Origin: Chloroflexota bacterium
Lineage (GTDB): Bacteria > Chloroflexota > Limnocylindria > QHBO01
Assembly: GCA_013816405.1 (NCBI GenBank)
Contig: JACDEL010000027.1
Location: 1 to 34,761, forward strand
Reading direction: 5' to 3'
Length of the DNA: 34,761 nt
In this document: in pieces, positions 7,459-18,662 of the stretch
How positions within the stretch are numbered: the first letter of the stretch is position 1
Layout: each line of letters begins with the position of its first letter
Made by a program: the position numbers and the translations under genes
The notes under the pieces: generated by a model
Told to the model about the DNA's origin: nothing
The model's database searches: none
Seen by the model: only the letters and a program-made list of their open reading frames with translations

Positions 7459-8093
7459 CAGCCGACCTCTTTCTCCTCGCCGCGCAGGTCGCGCGCCGCA
7501 GCCGTCTCCTCCGCTGGGGCCTCGCAGCGCTCCAGCAGGTCCAGGGCAATCTGCCCAAGGCGGCGTGCGGTGGTCACGTTGCGCAGCTCGAGCTCGGCTC
7601 GGCCCATCCCGAGCGCCGCCAGGCCCTCCTCCCGCTCAGCACCGATATCGCGTGCCTCGCTGATCGCCTCAGCGTAGTATCGGCGGCCGCTGGTCGGGTC
7701 ACCGCCGCCAACGCGCACGTCACCGATCCGCCGCGCTGCGCGAGTCGCATCCAGTTCCATGCCGGCCTGCTCAAAGTGCCACAGGGCGCGGTGGCCCCAC
7801 ACGTCGGCCGGCCACCAGGCCTGTTCCGTGATCGCCTGCTCGACGGCGGTCGAGGCCGCCGCCCCCGCGCCCGGATGATCGGCCACCCCCTCCGCGGCCA
7901 GGTAGCGCTGGGAAAGCTCACTGTGACGCAGCACCAGCGGAAGCTCAGGCAGGGACTGGCGGGCGGGGACCTGGCGCCCTCCGAGCATCCCCCGCACCCC
8001 CGAGACGAGCGCCGAGAATGCGGCCCCCAGGCTGCCCCCGCGCGGCGGCTCTCCCCAGCGAATCGGTGGACGTGGCGCGGCGCGGGGCGTCAC
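7458..8093 (-). CDS. Hypothetical protein, probable helical-repeat fold
   Basis: A 211-residue protein I do not recognise. It starts at GTG 8093, eight bases after the metK stop. The first ~45 residues are basic and Gly/Pro-rich (TPRAAPRPPIRWGEPPRGG); residues ~75-195 are strongly alpha-helical and alanine-rich, with regularly spaced pairs such as AWWPADVWGHRALWHFEQAG, RRYYAEAISEARDIGAE and EEGLAALGMGRAELEL that resemble TPR helices. There is no signal peptide or membrane segment. Its stop overlaps the manC start by one base, so it is made together with ManC; a link to polysaccharide or glycolipid assembly is only suggested by position. Confidence 0.75.
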   Translation of the reverse strand: MTPRAAPRPPIRWGEPPRGGSLGAAFSALVSGVRGMLGGRQVPARQSLPELPLVLRHSELSQRYLAAEGVADHPGAGAAASTAVEQAITEQAWWPADVWGHRALWHFEQAGMELDATRAARRIGDVRVGGGDPTSGRRYYAEAISEARDIGAEREEGLAALGMGRAELELRNVTTARRLGQIALDLLERCEAPAEETAAARDLRGEEKEVG

Positions 8094-8101
8094 CGCGTCG
8101 C

Positions 8102-9319
8102 TCAGGCCGACGCCCCAGCGACTCCCACCGCGCTGGCCGCCTCGCGCAGCGCGGAGGCACGATCGGTCCGCTCCCAGGGAAGGTCAAGGTCGCTGCGCCC
8201 GAAATGCCCGTAGGCGGCGGTCGGGCGGTAGATCGGCCTCCGAAGGTCGAGCCCGGCGATGATGGCGCCGGGACGCAGGTCGAAGCTGCGCTCCACCAGA
8301 TCAGCCAAGACCGCATCGGCGACCACGCCGGTGCCGAAGGTCTGCAGGTTGATCGAGAGCGGATGCGCCACGCCGATGGCATAGGCCAGCTGTAGCTCGC
8401 AACGCTGCGCCAGGCCGGCGGCGACCAGGTTCTTGGCAACGTAGCGGGCCATGTAGGCGCCCGATCGGTCGACCTTGGTGGGGTCCTTGCCGCTGAAGCT
8501 GCCTCCACCGTGCCGGGCCATGCCGCCGTAGGTGTCGACAATGATCTTGCGTCCGGACAGGCCGGAGTCGCCCATCGGGCCACCGATCACGAAGCGCCCG
8601 GTCGGGTTCACCAGGTAACGGGTCTCGTCGTCCAGCAGCTCCGCGTCGATGGCGTCGCGTATCACCAGCTCCCTGACCCCCTCCTCGAGCTCAAGTGGGG
8701 CAACCTCGGGATCGTGTTGGGTGCTGACCAGGACGGTATGGACCCGCCGAGGACGGCGTTCGGCGTCGTACTCGACCGTCACCTGGCTCTTCCCATCGGG
8801 CCGCAGGAATGGAAGGTCGCCCGCGCGACGCACCTCGGCCAGCTTGCGCGTCACCTGGTGGGCAAGCTGGATCGGCATCGGCATCAGCTCGGGGGTCTCG
8901 TCCGACGCGTATCCGAACATCATTCCCTGGTCCCCGGCGCCCAGCTCGTCCGGGTCGATCCCCTGCTTCGCCTCGAGCGCGTGATCGACGCCCAGCGCGA
9001 TGTCTGGCGACTGCTCCTTGAGCGCGGTGATGGTCCCGCACGTCTCCCAGTCGAAGCCCAGGCGCGCGTTGTCGTAGCCGACCTGGCGGACGGTGTCGCG
9101 CACCACGGACTGCACGTCGCAGTAGGTCTTGGTCGACATCTCGCCGAGCACGAAGACGAGGCCGGTCGTGGCGGCCACCTCGACGGCGACGCGTGACTCG
9201 GGGTCGCGCGAGAGGACGTCGTCGAGGACCGCGTCCGCGATCTGGTCGCAGAGCTTGTCGGGATGTCCCTCCGTCACAGACTCGGAGGTGAAGAGCGTGT
9301 GGCCCTCTGAGATGGACAT
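8102..9319 (-). CDS. metK: S-adenosylmethionine synthase
   Basis: A 405-residue cytosolic enzyme making SAM from methionine and ATP. The N-terminus [20 protein letters not shown] followed by [12 protein letters not shown] is canonical, as are [12 protein letters not shown] (methionine/ATP-binding) and the two P-loop-like segments [18 protein letters not shown] and [16 protein letters not shown] 9319 is chosen because it begins exactly at the family N-terminus; the frame is open to 9661 but that upstream portion overlaps the divergent lipoprotein gene. No SAM riboswitch is visible upstream. A TACACT hexamer at 9330-9335 (minus strand) lies ten bases before the ATG, which would suit a leaderless or very short leader, but no good -35 accompanies it. 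Confidence 0.97.
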   Translation of the reverse strand: MSISEGHTLFTSESVTEGHPDKLCDQIADAVLDDVLSRDPESRVAVEVAATTGLVFVLGEMSTKTYCDVQSVVRDTVRQVGYDNARLGFDWETCGTITALKEQSPDIALGVDHALEAKQGIDPDELGAGDQGMMFGYASDETPELMPMPIQLAHQVTRKLAEVRRAGDLPFLRPDGKSQVTVEYDAERRPRRVHTVLVSTQHDPEVAPLELEEGVRELVIRDAIDAELLDDETRYLVNPTGRFVIGGPMGDSGLSGRKIIVDTYGGMARHGGGSFSGKDPTKVDRSGAYMARYVAKNLVAAGLAQRCELQLAYAIGVAHPLSINLQTFGTGVVADAVLADLVERSFDLRPGAIIAGLDLRRPIYRPTAAYGHFGRSDLDLPWERTDRASALREAASAVGVAGASA

Positions 9320-9337
9320 TGCGGGGCCGAGTGTACC

Positions 9338-9360
9338 GTCGGCGGGCGCCCTGCGCCGAC
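9338..9360. repeat. Inverted repeat in the metK/lipoprotein divergent region
   Basis: GTCGGCG (9338-9344) and CGCCGAC (9354-9360) are exact 7-base inverted repeats separated by nine bases. They lie just upstream of the TACACT hexamer that may be the metK -10, where a repressor or activator could bind. It could equally be a chance palindrome in GC-rich DNA. Confidence 0.35.
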
Positions 9361-9436
9361 CTTCCCGTCCGAGTGCGTTGCGCGTAGCATGCCGGCAGCC
9401 CAATTCCCAGCCCATCTCGCCGAGGGAGGCAGACCG

Positions 9437-9972
9437 ATGCATCACCTGCGCCCACATCTCGCGCTGTTCGCCATGGCGGCCCTCGTCGCCGCCTGCTCCG
9501 GCCCGCCAGGATCGAGCACCGGCGCGCAAAGCCAGGGCGGCGAGCCCAGCACGGGAAGCCAGCCCAGCCAGGCCGCTGCGAGCGGCGGTGGGGAAAGCGG
9601 CGCCAATGGCTCGATCACCTAGAGATCGCGGGTGACTACGAGGCCTCGGGCGAGCTGCCATTCCTGGCGGCGGCCAGTGTGTTCGACCGGAACACCAAGG
9701 GATGGCAGGCGTCCTTCGCCACTTCAGGTGGCAGCGGGACCATCATCTCGCTGACCACGGTCTCCCAGGGACAGGTCTTCAGCTTCGGCGATGGGACGGC
9801 CGTGATCATCGCTGTCTCCGAGTCCAGCTCAGGCTCCGGCTGCACGTTTAGCTTGGACAAGAACGATGCCAGCGGTCTCTCCGGCCACGTCGAGTGCACG
9901 AGCGCCGGGGTAGTGCAGCAGAGCGGGACCGGCAAGGCGAGGCTTACGGCCGACTGGGACGCGCACCCCTAG
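9437..9972 (+). pseudogene. Secreted lipoprotein of unknown function, interrupted by a one-base frameshift
   Basis: A good ribosome-binding site (AGGGAGG) precedes ATG 9437. The product starts with a signal peptide ending LVAAC (acylated Cys20), then a low-complexity Gly/Ser/Gln linker. The frame stops at TAG 9620-9622, yet the -1 frame carries straight on from the same point as [15 protein letters not shown], then [13 protein letters not shown], to TAG 9970-9972. Restoring one C in the run at 9617-9618 gives a continuous SITLEIAGDY, so the parent protein was about 179 residues with a beta-rich, Ser/Gly/Thr-rich domain containing two cysteines. I do not recognise the family. It is divergent from metK and converges on ahcY with an 18-base gap. 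Either a recent mutation or a sequencing/assembly error explains the break. Confidence 0.75.
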
Positions 9973-9990
9973 ATCAGGCCCGGGCGCTCC

Positions 9991-11265
9991 TCAGGTACCG
10001 GACTCCCAGGACTCGCTGTAGGCCTTCTGTGCCTTGGTCATGGGGTCGATCTCGATCCCCATCGACTCCAGCTTGAGGCGCGCCACTTCGCGGTCGATCT
10101 CGTCGGGGATGCCGTAGACCTCCGGCTTGAGGTCCCCGACGTGCGAGCGCAGCCACTCGAGGCCCAGGGCCTGGTTGGCGAAGCTCATGTCCATCACCAG
10201 TGCGGGGTGTCCCTCGGCGGCGCCGAGGTTGACGAGGCGCCCATCGGCCAGGAGGAAGAGGCGCCGCCCATCGGCCATCAGGTATTCGCGCGTGAATGGC
10301 CGCACCTCCCGTGACGAGGCGGCCTGCGACTCCAGGGCCGACAGCTCGAACTCGTCGTTGAAGTGGCCGGCATTGGCCAGGATCACGCCATCGCGCATCT
10401 TCGGGAAGTCGGCCGCGCCCCAGACATTCAAGTTGCCGGTGGCGGCGATGAAGATCTCGCCGACCTCCGCGGCAGCCGATGCGGTGGTGACCCGGTAGCC
10501 GTCCATGGCCGCCTCCAGCGCCCGGATCGGGTCGACCTCGACCACGGTCACGATGCCGCCCATGCCTGCCGCTCGAGAGGCGATCCCGCGGCCGACCCAG
10601 CCGTAGCCCCCCACTACGACCTGCTTGCCGGCGATCAGCACGTTCGTGGCGCGCAGGATCCCGTCGATGGCGCTCTGACCGGTCCCGTAGCGGTTGTCGA
10701 AGAGGTGCTTGGTGAGCGCCTCGTTGACCCCCAGCACCGGGAAGCGCAGCTTGCCGGCCGCCGCCATGGCCCGCAGCCGGATCACGCCCGTGGTCGTCTC
10801 CTCGGTCCCGCCCACGACATCGGGGAGCAGCTCGGTGCGGCTGGTGTGGAGCTCGGAGACGAGGTCCGCCCCGTCATCCATGGTCACCTGGGGAGCGTGG
10901 TCGAGGGCCGCCGCGATATGACTGTAGTAGGAATCGCGATCCTCTCCCTTGATGGCGAAGGTGGGGATGCCGTGATGCTCCACCAGCGACGCCGCAACGT
11001 CATCCTGGGTGGAGAGCGGGTTCGATGAGCAGAGGACGGCATCGGCGCCGCCCGCCGCAAGCGTTCGCATCAGGTTTGCGGTCTCGGCGGTGACATGCAG
11101 GCAGGCGCTGATCTTCCAGCCTGCCAGCGGTCGCTCCGCCGCGAAGCGCTCCCGGATCCCGGACAGCACCGGCATCTGGCGATCCGCCCATTCGATCTTC
11201 AGCGCTCCCGCATCGGCCAGGCTGATGTCGCGAACGTCACCCTTCAGCGTTGGTCTCGTGGCCAC
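9991..11265 (-). CDS. ahcY: Adenosylhomocysteinase (short archaeal/Thermotoga-type)
   Basis: A 424-residue NAD-dependent hydrolase splitting S-adenosylhomocysteine to adenosine and homocysteine. The substrate domain has [37 protein letters not shown] and [13 protein letters not shown]; this wording, rather than the longer form seen in most proteobacterial and eukaryotic enzymes, marks the short type. The Rossmann motif [17 protein letters not shown] is near residue 213 and the C-terminus is [18 protein letters not shown]. The start is GTG 11265, 22 bases inside the end of the GNAT gene. With metK it closes the methyl cycle. Related archaeal enzymes can prefer S-inosylhomocysteine, so substrate choice is not certain. 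Confidence 0.93.
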   Translation of the reverse strand: MATRPTLKGDVRDISLADAGALKIEWADRQMPVLSGIRERFAAERPLAGWKISACLHVTAETANLMRTLAAGGADAVLCSSNPLSTQDDVAASLVEHHGIPTFAIKGEDRDSYYSHIAAALDHAPQVTMDDGADLVSELHTSRTELLPDVVGGTEETTTGVIRLRAMAAAGKLRFPVLGVNEALTKHLFDNRYGTGQSAIDGILRATNVLIAGKQVVVGGYGWVGRGIASRAAGMGGIVTVVEVDPIRALEAAMDGYRVTTASAAAEVGEIFIAATGNLNVWGAADFPKMRDGVILANAGHFNDEFELSALESQAASSREVRPFTREYLMADGRRLFLLADGRLVNLGAAEGHPALVMDMSFANQALGLEWLRSHVGDLKPEVYGIPDEIDREVARLKLESMGIEIDPMTKAQKAYSESWESGT

Positions 11266-12104
11266 GTGATTCGCATTGCCTCTCGTATCGGTCGCATCAA
11301 CCCCCAGCCGCCGGATCGGCGGCGCCCCAGCCTCTCAGTCAGCTGGCGGTACTCACGGTAGCCGAGTCTGGAGTACGCCGCGATGGCCGGACCGTTGTCG
11401 GCGTGCACGTTGAGGGCCACGTCGGGGACCTCGTCGAGCAGGTCCGCGGTCACCGCGCCGGTCACCATCGTGGCAAAGCCATGGCCGCGATAGTCGGCGT
11501 GGGTCATCACGTTGCCCACCACCGCGATCCCCTCGTGACGGTTGATGACGTGGGTGCCGGCGGCGCTTACCAGCCGGCCGCGGATGCGGATCCCGTAGTA
11601 GACCGCGTCGTCCAGGATCGCCTGTGCGAAGCCCGCCCGGAAGCCCAGCTGATAGAGCCGATTGAGATCATCGATATCGGCCGCGGTCAGCCGCTGGGCG
11701 GCCCCCGCCGTCGGGACGAAGCCCTGCGCGTCGACCACCATCCGCAGGAGGACCGTCGCCCGCTCGAGCTCGTAGAGCTCCGCGGCAGCCACGTCCAGCG
11801 CCTCGGTGGCCTGGAAGAACGCATCCCGAGGCTTGATGACGCTGGACAGGATGGCTCGGCAGCCGTCCGGATCTCCCATCAGGAAGAGCGGTTGCGGCAC
11901 GAGGCCGTCGTGGTGCATGGCGAGGGCCGTCGGCTGGTCGTCGGCGTCGTAGGCGATCCCCCACGAGCAGCGGCCCCGCGCCGCCGAGTTGAGGTCACCC
12001 AACGCATAGGCGGCATACCGGCGGTCCGTGCACAGGTAGGCGGCGATCGCGTCGTGATCCGTGACGGAGCGCGCTCGGAGCTGGGCGACCGGGAGAGCGG
12101 CCAT
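11244..12104 (-). CDS. GNAT-family N-acetyltransferase
   Basis: A 286-residue protein with a C-terminal GNAT domain. The acetyl-CoA-binding motif A is [20 protein letters not shown], with the R-G-H-G-x-A pyrophosphate loop, followed by [20 protein letters not shown], the usual motif B. The first ~130 residues ([20 protein letters not shown] onward) look like a diverged N-terminal half of the kind found in two-domain GNATs. The substrate cannot be predicted. It starts at ATG 12104, six bases after the apt stop, and overlaps the ahcY start by 22 bases, so apt-GNAT-ahcY form one transcription unit. Confidence 0.88.
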   Translation of the reverse strand: MAALPVAQLRARSVTDHDAIAAYLCTDRRYAAYALGDLNSAARGRCSWGIAYDADDQPTALAMHHDGLVPQPLFLMGDPDGCRAILSSVIKPRDAFFQATEALDVAAAELYELERATVLLRMVVDAQGFVPTAGAAQRLTAADIDDLNRLYQLGFRAGFAQAILDDAVYYGIRIRGRLVSAAGTHVINRHEGIAVVGNVMTHADYRGHGFATMVTGAVTADLLDEVPDVALNVHADNGPAIAAYSRLGYREYRQLTERLGRRRSGGWGLMRPIREAMRITWPRDQR

Positions 12105-12110
12105 CGGTGA

Positions 12111-12641
12111 CTAGTAGGCGAGCAGCGCGTGGATCGCGAAGTCGCCGAGCTTGGCGCGGCCGCCCAGTGCGGTGAGCTCGACCACGAACGAGAGCCCCGC
12201 GATCTCACCGCCCAGGCGGCGGACCAGCTCGATCGTGCCGAGCACCGTTCCGCCCGTGGCCAGCAGGTCGTCGACCACCAGGACCCGCTGCCCGCGCGTA
12301 ATCGCGTCTCGATGGATCTCGAGGGTCGCGGTCCCGTACTCGAGGTCGTACTGGACCTCGATCGTCTCGGCCGGCAGCTTTCCGAGCTTGCGCACCGGGA
12401 CGAATCCCGCTCCCAGGCGGTCGGCCAGCGGAGCCGCGAAGATGAAACCGCGGGATTCCATCCCGACCACCAGGTCGATCTTCTCTCCCTTGACAGCCTC
12501 AGCCATGCGGTCGATCACCTCCCGAAAAGCGTTCGCCTCGCGTAGCAGCGTGGTGATGTCATAGAAGAGGATCCCCGGCTTCGGGAAGTCGGGCACCTCG
12601 CGGATCTTGGCGCGCAGGTCGTCGGTGGAGCGAGCAGTCAC
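12111..12641 (-). CDS. apt: Adenine phosphoribosyltransferase
   Basis: A 176-residue purine-salvage enzyme converting adenine and PRPP to AMP. Motifs: [20 protein letters not shown] at the N-terminus, [20 protein letters not shown], and the PRPP loop [13 protein letters not shown] near residues 117-129. The GTG at 12641 ([13 protein letters not shown]) is supported by GGAG six bases upstream. The open frame extends to 12947 but that portion is antisense to the divergent GGDEF gene. A plausible sigma-70 promoter lies upstream. It leads an operon with a GNAT protein and ahcY, which makes sense because breakdown of SAM-derived nucleosides yields adenine or adenosine. Confidence 0.95.
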   Translation of the reverse strand: MTARSTDDLRAKIREVPDFPKPGILFYDITTLLREANAFREVIDRMAEAVKGEKIDLVVGMESRGFIFAAPLADRLGAGFVPVRKLGKLPAETIEVQYDLEYGTATLEIHRDAITRGQRVLVVDDLLATGGTVLGTIELVRRLGGEIAGLSFVVELTALGGRAKLGDFAIHALLAY

Positions 12642-12675
12642 AGGACACTCCAGGTGGGGCGAACGGGCGAGGCTG

Positions 12676-12705
12676 AGTCTAGCCCGATGCATCCCGCCAC
12701 GGCAA
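12676..12705 (-). promoter_or_regulatory. Probable sigma-70 promoter of apt-GNAT-ahcY
   Basis: On the minus strand TTGCCG (12705-12700) and TAGACT (12681-12676) are separated by 18 bases, giving a start site near 12669 and a leader of about 28 bases before the GTG of apt. Each hexamer matches consensus at four of six bases. It lies in the divergent region shared with the GGDEF-EAL gene. Confidence 0.4.
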
Positions 12706-12735
12706 CGTGGACGGGACCAACGGGCTATTCGGGTC

Positions 12736-14511
12736 GTGAGTGCGGAACGGTACCGTCCGGAGGTGACAACGAAGGTCGGAGGGCGCACCGACACGAGGCG
12801 GCGCGATCGACACATCGTCGCGCTCGTGAACGTGGCGCTCCTCGTTGGAATCGGGGTGATCGCTGCACTCGCCACCGGGTTCGTCCCCAGCGGGCACGAA
12901 GTGACATCGGTCCTGACGATCGCCAGCGGGATCGGCGTCATCGGCATCCTCGCCTGGTCCGGCGTTGGCCCGCGCCGTGGCCTGGTCCGCGACCTGCGGG
13001 ACGCCGATGCGCGCTACCGGGCCATGGTCGAAGAGCTGCCCGCGGTCTTGTACGTCGCGGACCTCGGGGCCGAGGCCACCTGGCATTACGTCAGCCCCCG
13101 AATCCACGAGCTGCTCGGCTACAGCGCCGCGGAATGGCAGGCCGACACGAGCCTGTGGATGAGCCGCATCCACCCCGACGATCGGCAGAAGGTCCTCGAG
13201 GACGAGGAATTTGAGGGTCGCCGTGACATCGGCGCCAGGTCCGTCAGCGAGTACCGCATGCGGACCCGAGATGGTCGCGAGGTGTGGATCCGCGACGAGG
13301 GGGTGGTGATCGGCGATGAGCACGATCAGCCGACGCGCTACCGCGGCTTCATGATCGACATCTCGCCCCAGAAGGGGGCGGAGCTGGCCATGCGCGACAG
13401 CGAGGAGCAGACCAGGCTGATCATCGACAGCGCCAGCCAGGCATACATCGCCATCGACGCCCACGGACGCATCATCGACTGGAACGCGCAGGCCGAGGTG
13501 ACCTTCGGCTGGTCCCGCAAGGAGGCGCTGGGCGAGCCGCTCGAGGACTGCATCATCCCGATCACACAGCGCGCGGCGCACCGCGCCGGAATGGCGCGCT
13601 ACATGGCCACCGGCGAGGGTCGCCTGATCGGCAAGCGGATCGAGGTCATGGCGCTCCATCGTGACGGCCACGAGTTCCTGGCGGAGCTGACCATCTGGCC
13701 CGTCGGGAGCGGCGAGGACATCCGCTTCAGCGCGCTGATCCACGACATCACCCTCCGCAAGGAGCTCGAGAAGCAGCTCCAGCATCAGGCCTTCCACGAC
13801 TCGCTGACCGGCCTCGCCAACCGCGCGCTCTTCCGCGACCGGGTTGCCCACACCCTGGCGCGGCAAGCTCGCGGTCGAGGCGCCGTATCGGTCCTCTTCT
13901 CCGATCTCGACGACTTCAAGACCGTCAATGACTCGCTTGGCCATGAAGCCGGCGACCAGCTGCTGGTCGCGGTCGCCGGGCGGCTGCGGGCCGTCATGCG
14001 GCCCGAGGACACGACCGCCCGATTCGGCGGCGACGAGTTCGCGATCCTGCTGGAGGAGACCGATAAGGACGTCACGCGGCGCGCCGCCGAGCGAATCCTG
14101 GAGGCGCTCCGCTCACCGTTCGAGTTCCACGGTCGGCAGGTCGTCATGCGGGCAAGCATCGGCGCTGCGATCACCTCGAACGGCAGCACGGAGCCCGATG
14201 ACCTCCTGCGCCAGGCGGACCTGGCGATGTACACAGCCAAGACCTCGGGGAAGGGCCGCTTCGCGTTCTACGAGCCGCATATGCACGAGGCCGCCGTGAC
14301 GCGAATGGAGCTCAAGGGCGACCTCGAGCAGGCGATTGAGAACCAGGACTTCGAGCTGCACTACCAGCCCATCGTGGACCTGCGCAACGGCCACGTGACG
14401 GGAGTCGAGGCGCTCGTCCGCTGGCGCCACCCCGAGCGCGGGCTCGTCCTCCCGAGCGAGTTCATCCCGATCGCCGAGGAGACGGGGCTGGTCGTGCCGC
14501 TCGGCCGATGA
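12736..14511 (+). pseudogene. PAS-PAS-GGDEF-EAL c-di-GMP protein, 5' part (stops at an in-frame TGA inside EAL)
   Basis: This is the first ~591 residues of a membrane-anchored diguanylate cyclase/phosphodiesterase. Two N-terminal helices ([20 protein letters not shown] and [19 protein letters not shown]) are followed by two PAS domains (about 13010-13390 and 13396-13765), a GGDEF domain with intact RFGGDEF and the inhibitory-site RPED, then the start of an EAL domain with EALVRW. TGA at 14509-14511 interrupts at the point where EAL proteins read LGRWV; the frame continues without a break into the next feature. TGA is a normal stop in many genes here, so recoding is unlikely. Start is GTG 12736 or GTG 12763; neither has a strong ribosome-binding site. 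Confidence 0.85.
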
Positions 14512-15101
14512 GTGATGGCCGAAGCCTGCCGCCAGCTCGGTGCGTGGAACGCCGAGGAACGCCTTTCCGGGGCACGGCTGCAGCGGCTCTCCATGTGGGT
14601 CAACATGTCTGCCCGCGAGCTCCAGGAGCCGGAGTTCGTGCAGACCGTTGCGGACGCGGTCAAATCGAGCGGTATTGCGCCAGAGCGTCTGACCCTCGAG
14701 ATCACCGAAAGCGGCCTGATGGCCGACCTCGACCAGAGCACGGCCACCCTGCACCGGCTGCGGGCGCTCGGGGCGCGGCTGGCGATCGATGACTTCGACA
14801 CGGGTTATTCGTCACTCAGCTACCTGGAGCGGCTGCCGGTCGAGGTGCTGAAGATCGACCGCTCCTTCACGGCCGCGATCGGCCACGGACGTGACGTGCC
14901 CCTCCTCGTCCGCTCGATCGTCAAGCTGGGCCAGACGCTGCACATGGAGGTGCTGGCCGAGGGGATCGAGACCGCGGAGCAGCTGACCAGGCTGCGGGCC
15001 ATCGACTGCCGGCTGGGCCAGGGCTTCCACTTCTCCCAGGCACTGCCCGCGGTCGAGGTGATCGAGCTGCTGGCCCACGGCTGGCCGTCGGCGATGAGCG
15101 C

Positions 15102-15105
<4 letters not shown>
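14512..15105 (+). pseudogene. EAL domain, 3' part of the interrupted GGDEF-EAL gene
   Basis: In the same frame as the preceding feature and starting GTG-ATG right after its TGA, this segment encodes 197 residues completing the EAL phosphodiesterase domain. It holds the remaining catalytic and metal-binding elements: VNMSAREL, LTLEITESGLM, AIDDFDTGYSSLSYL, VEVLKIDRSF, VLAEGIETAEQL and CRLGQGFHFSQALP. Because the EAL glutamate itself lies in the upstream part, this fragment alone would be inactive. The adjacent stop and start could allow re-initiation, so two interacting half-domains cannot be ruled out, but a Trp-to-stop change (TGG to TGA) or a sequencing error is simpler. It ends in a CTAG shared with the aconitase stop. 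Confidence 0.85.
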
Positions 15106-17933
<2,828 letters not shown>

Positions 17934-18028
17934 CGGACGCGCCTCCTTCGTCATCCGCGCCAGAGCGCGGTATCAGAGCGGTCGGCGCCGGACGGGTGCG
18001 CCCGTCCCGGGTCGAGTGATCAATTTGG

Positions 18029-18034
18029 AGTATA
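18029..18034 (-). promoter_or_regulatory. Possible -10 element for acnA
   Basis: TATACT on the minus strand, about 95 bases upstream of the acnA GTG, in the otherwise GC-rich divergent region between acnA and the membrane-protein gene. No convincing -35 hexamer stands 16-18 bases upstream, so this is tentative. Confidence 0.3.
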
Positions 18035-18065
18035 CGCCCCGATCCAAGGCTCGAATTCTTCGCCC

Positions 18066-18632
18066 GTGGAGGCCCAACCACCCACACCCGTCCCCGCCGC
18101 TCCTCCCCCGGTGCCCTTCTGGGCACGCCCCGCCCAGCTCCTGCACCGCATCCATCCCAACCTCGCGGCCTCGGTTCGCCCGGACCTCGCGCTCCTCGCC
18201 AAGATCCATCCACGCCTGCCGATGGCCCTGCCACTGGCGGTGGTGGCGATCGTGCTCGTCTTCTCGGTGGCACGCGTCACCGTCAACCAGGTCTACACCG
18301 AGTCGCTCATCTTTCTGGTGCTGGCGACGGCGATCGGGATGGTGGCGCCGGCCGCGGGCGTCCTCCTCGTCCTGCTGCATGGAGCTGCCGACCTGGTTCG
18401 AGCCCTGCTCGACCCGTCTGCCAACTACGGCCAATACGGCCCGATCGGCACGATCGCTGGCCGGCTGATCTCCTTCTACCTGCTCTGGCTGCTCGTCGTC
18501 GAGATCCCGGTCGTCGGGCGCATGGTGCCGTGGGTGGTGATGGACTCGGATCGGCCCGCCAATCCGAATGCACGAAAGGCGTTCGCTGTCCTGTCGGCGG
18601 CAGTGGCAGTCGGGCTCATGACGTGGATCTAG
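18066..18632 (+). pseudogene. Polytopic membrane protein of unknown function, 5' part (stops at in-frame TAG)
   Basis: From GTG 18066 this reads 188 residues: a Pro-rich cytoplasmic start (EAQPPTPVPAAPPPVPFWAR), then about four hydrophobic segments, including LPLAVVAIVLVFSVARVTV, FLVLATAIGMVAPAAGVLLV, LISFYLLWLLVVEIPVVG and AFAVLSAAVAVGLMTWI. TAG follows at 18630-18632. The same frame stays open afterwards as TQAAAILIRPVFTWSG and runs into the next feature, so one protein of about 520 residues was probably interrupted; TGG to TAG at the last codon would restore it. I do not recognise the family. It is divergent from acnA. Confidence 0.7.
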
Positions 18633-18662
18633 ACGCAGGCGGCGGCAATCCTGATCCGGCCG

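Noticed and set aside
9320-9436. SAM riboswitch ahead of metK
   Set aside because: The 117-base divergent region shows none of the SAM-I or SAM-II conserved blocks; only a short dyad is present.
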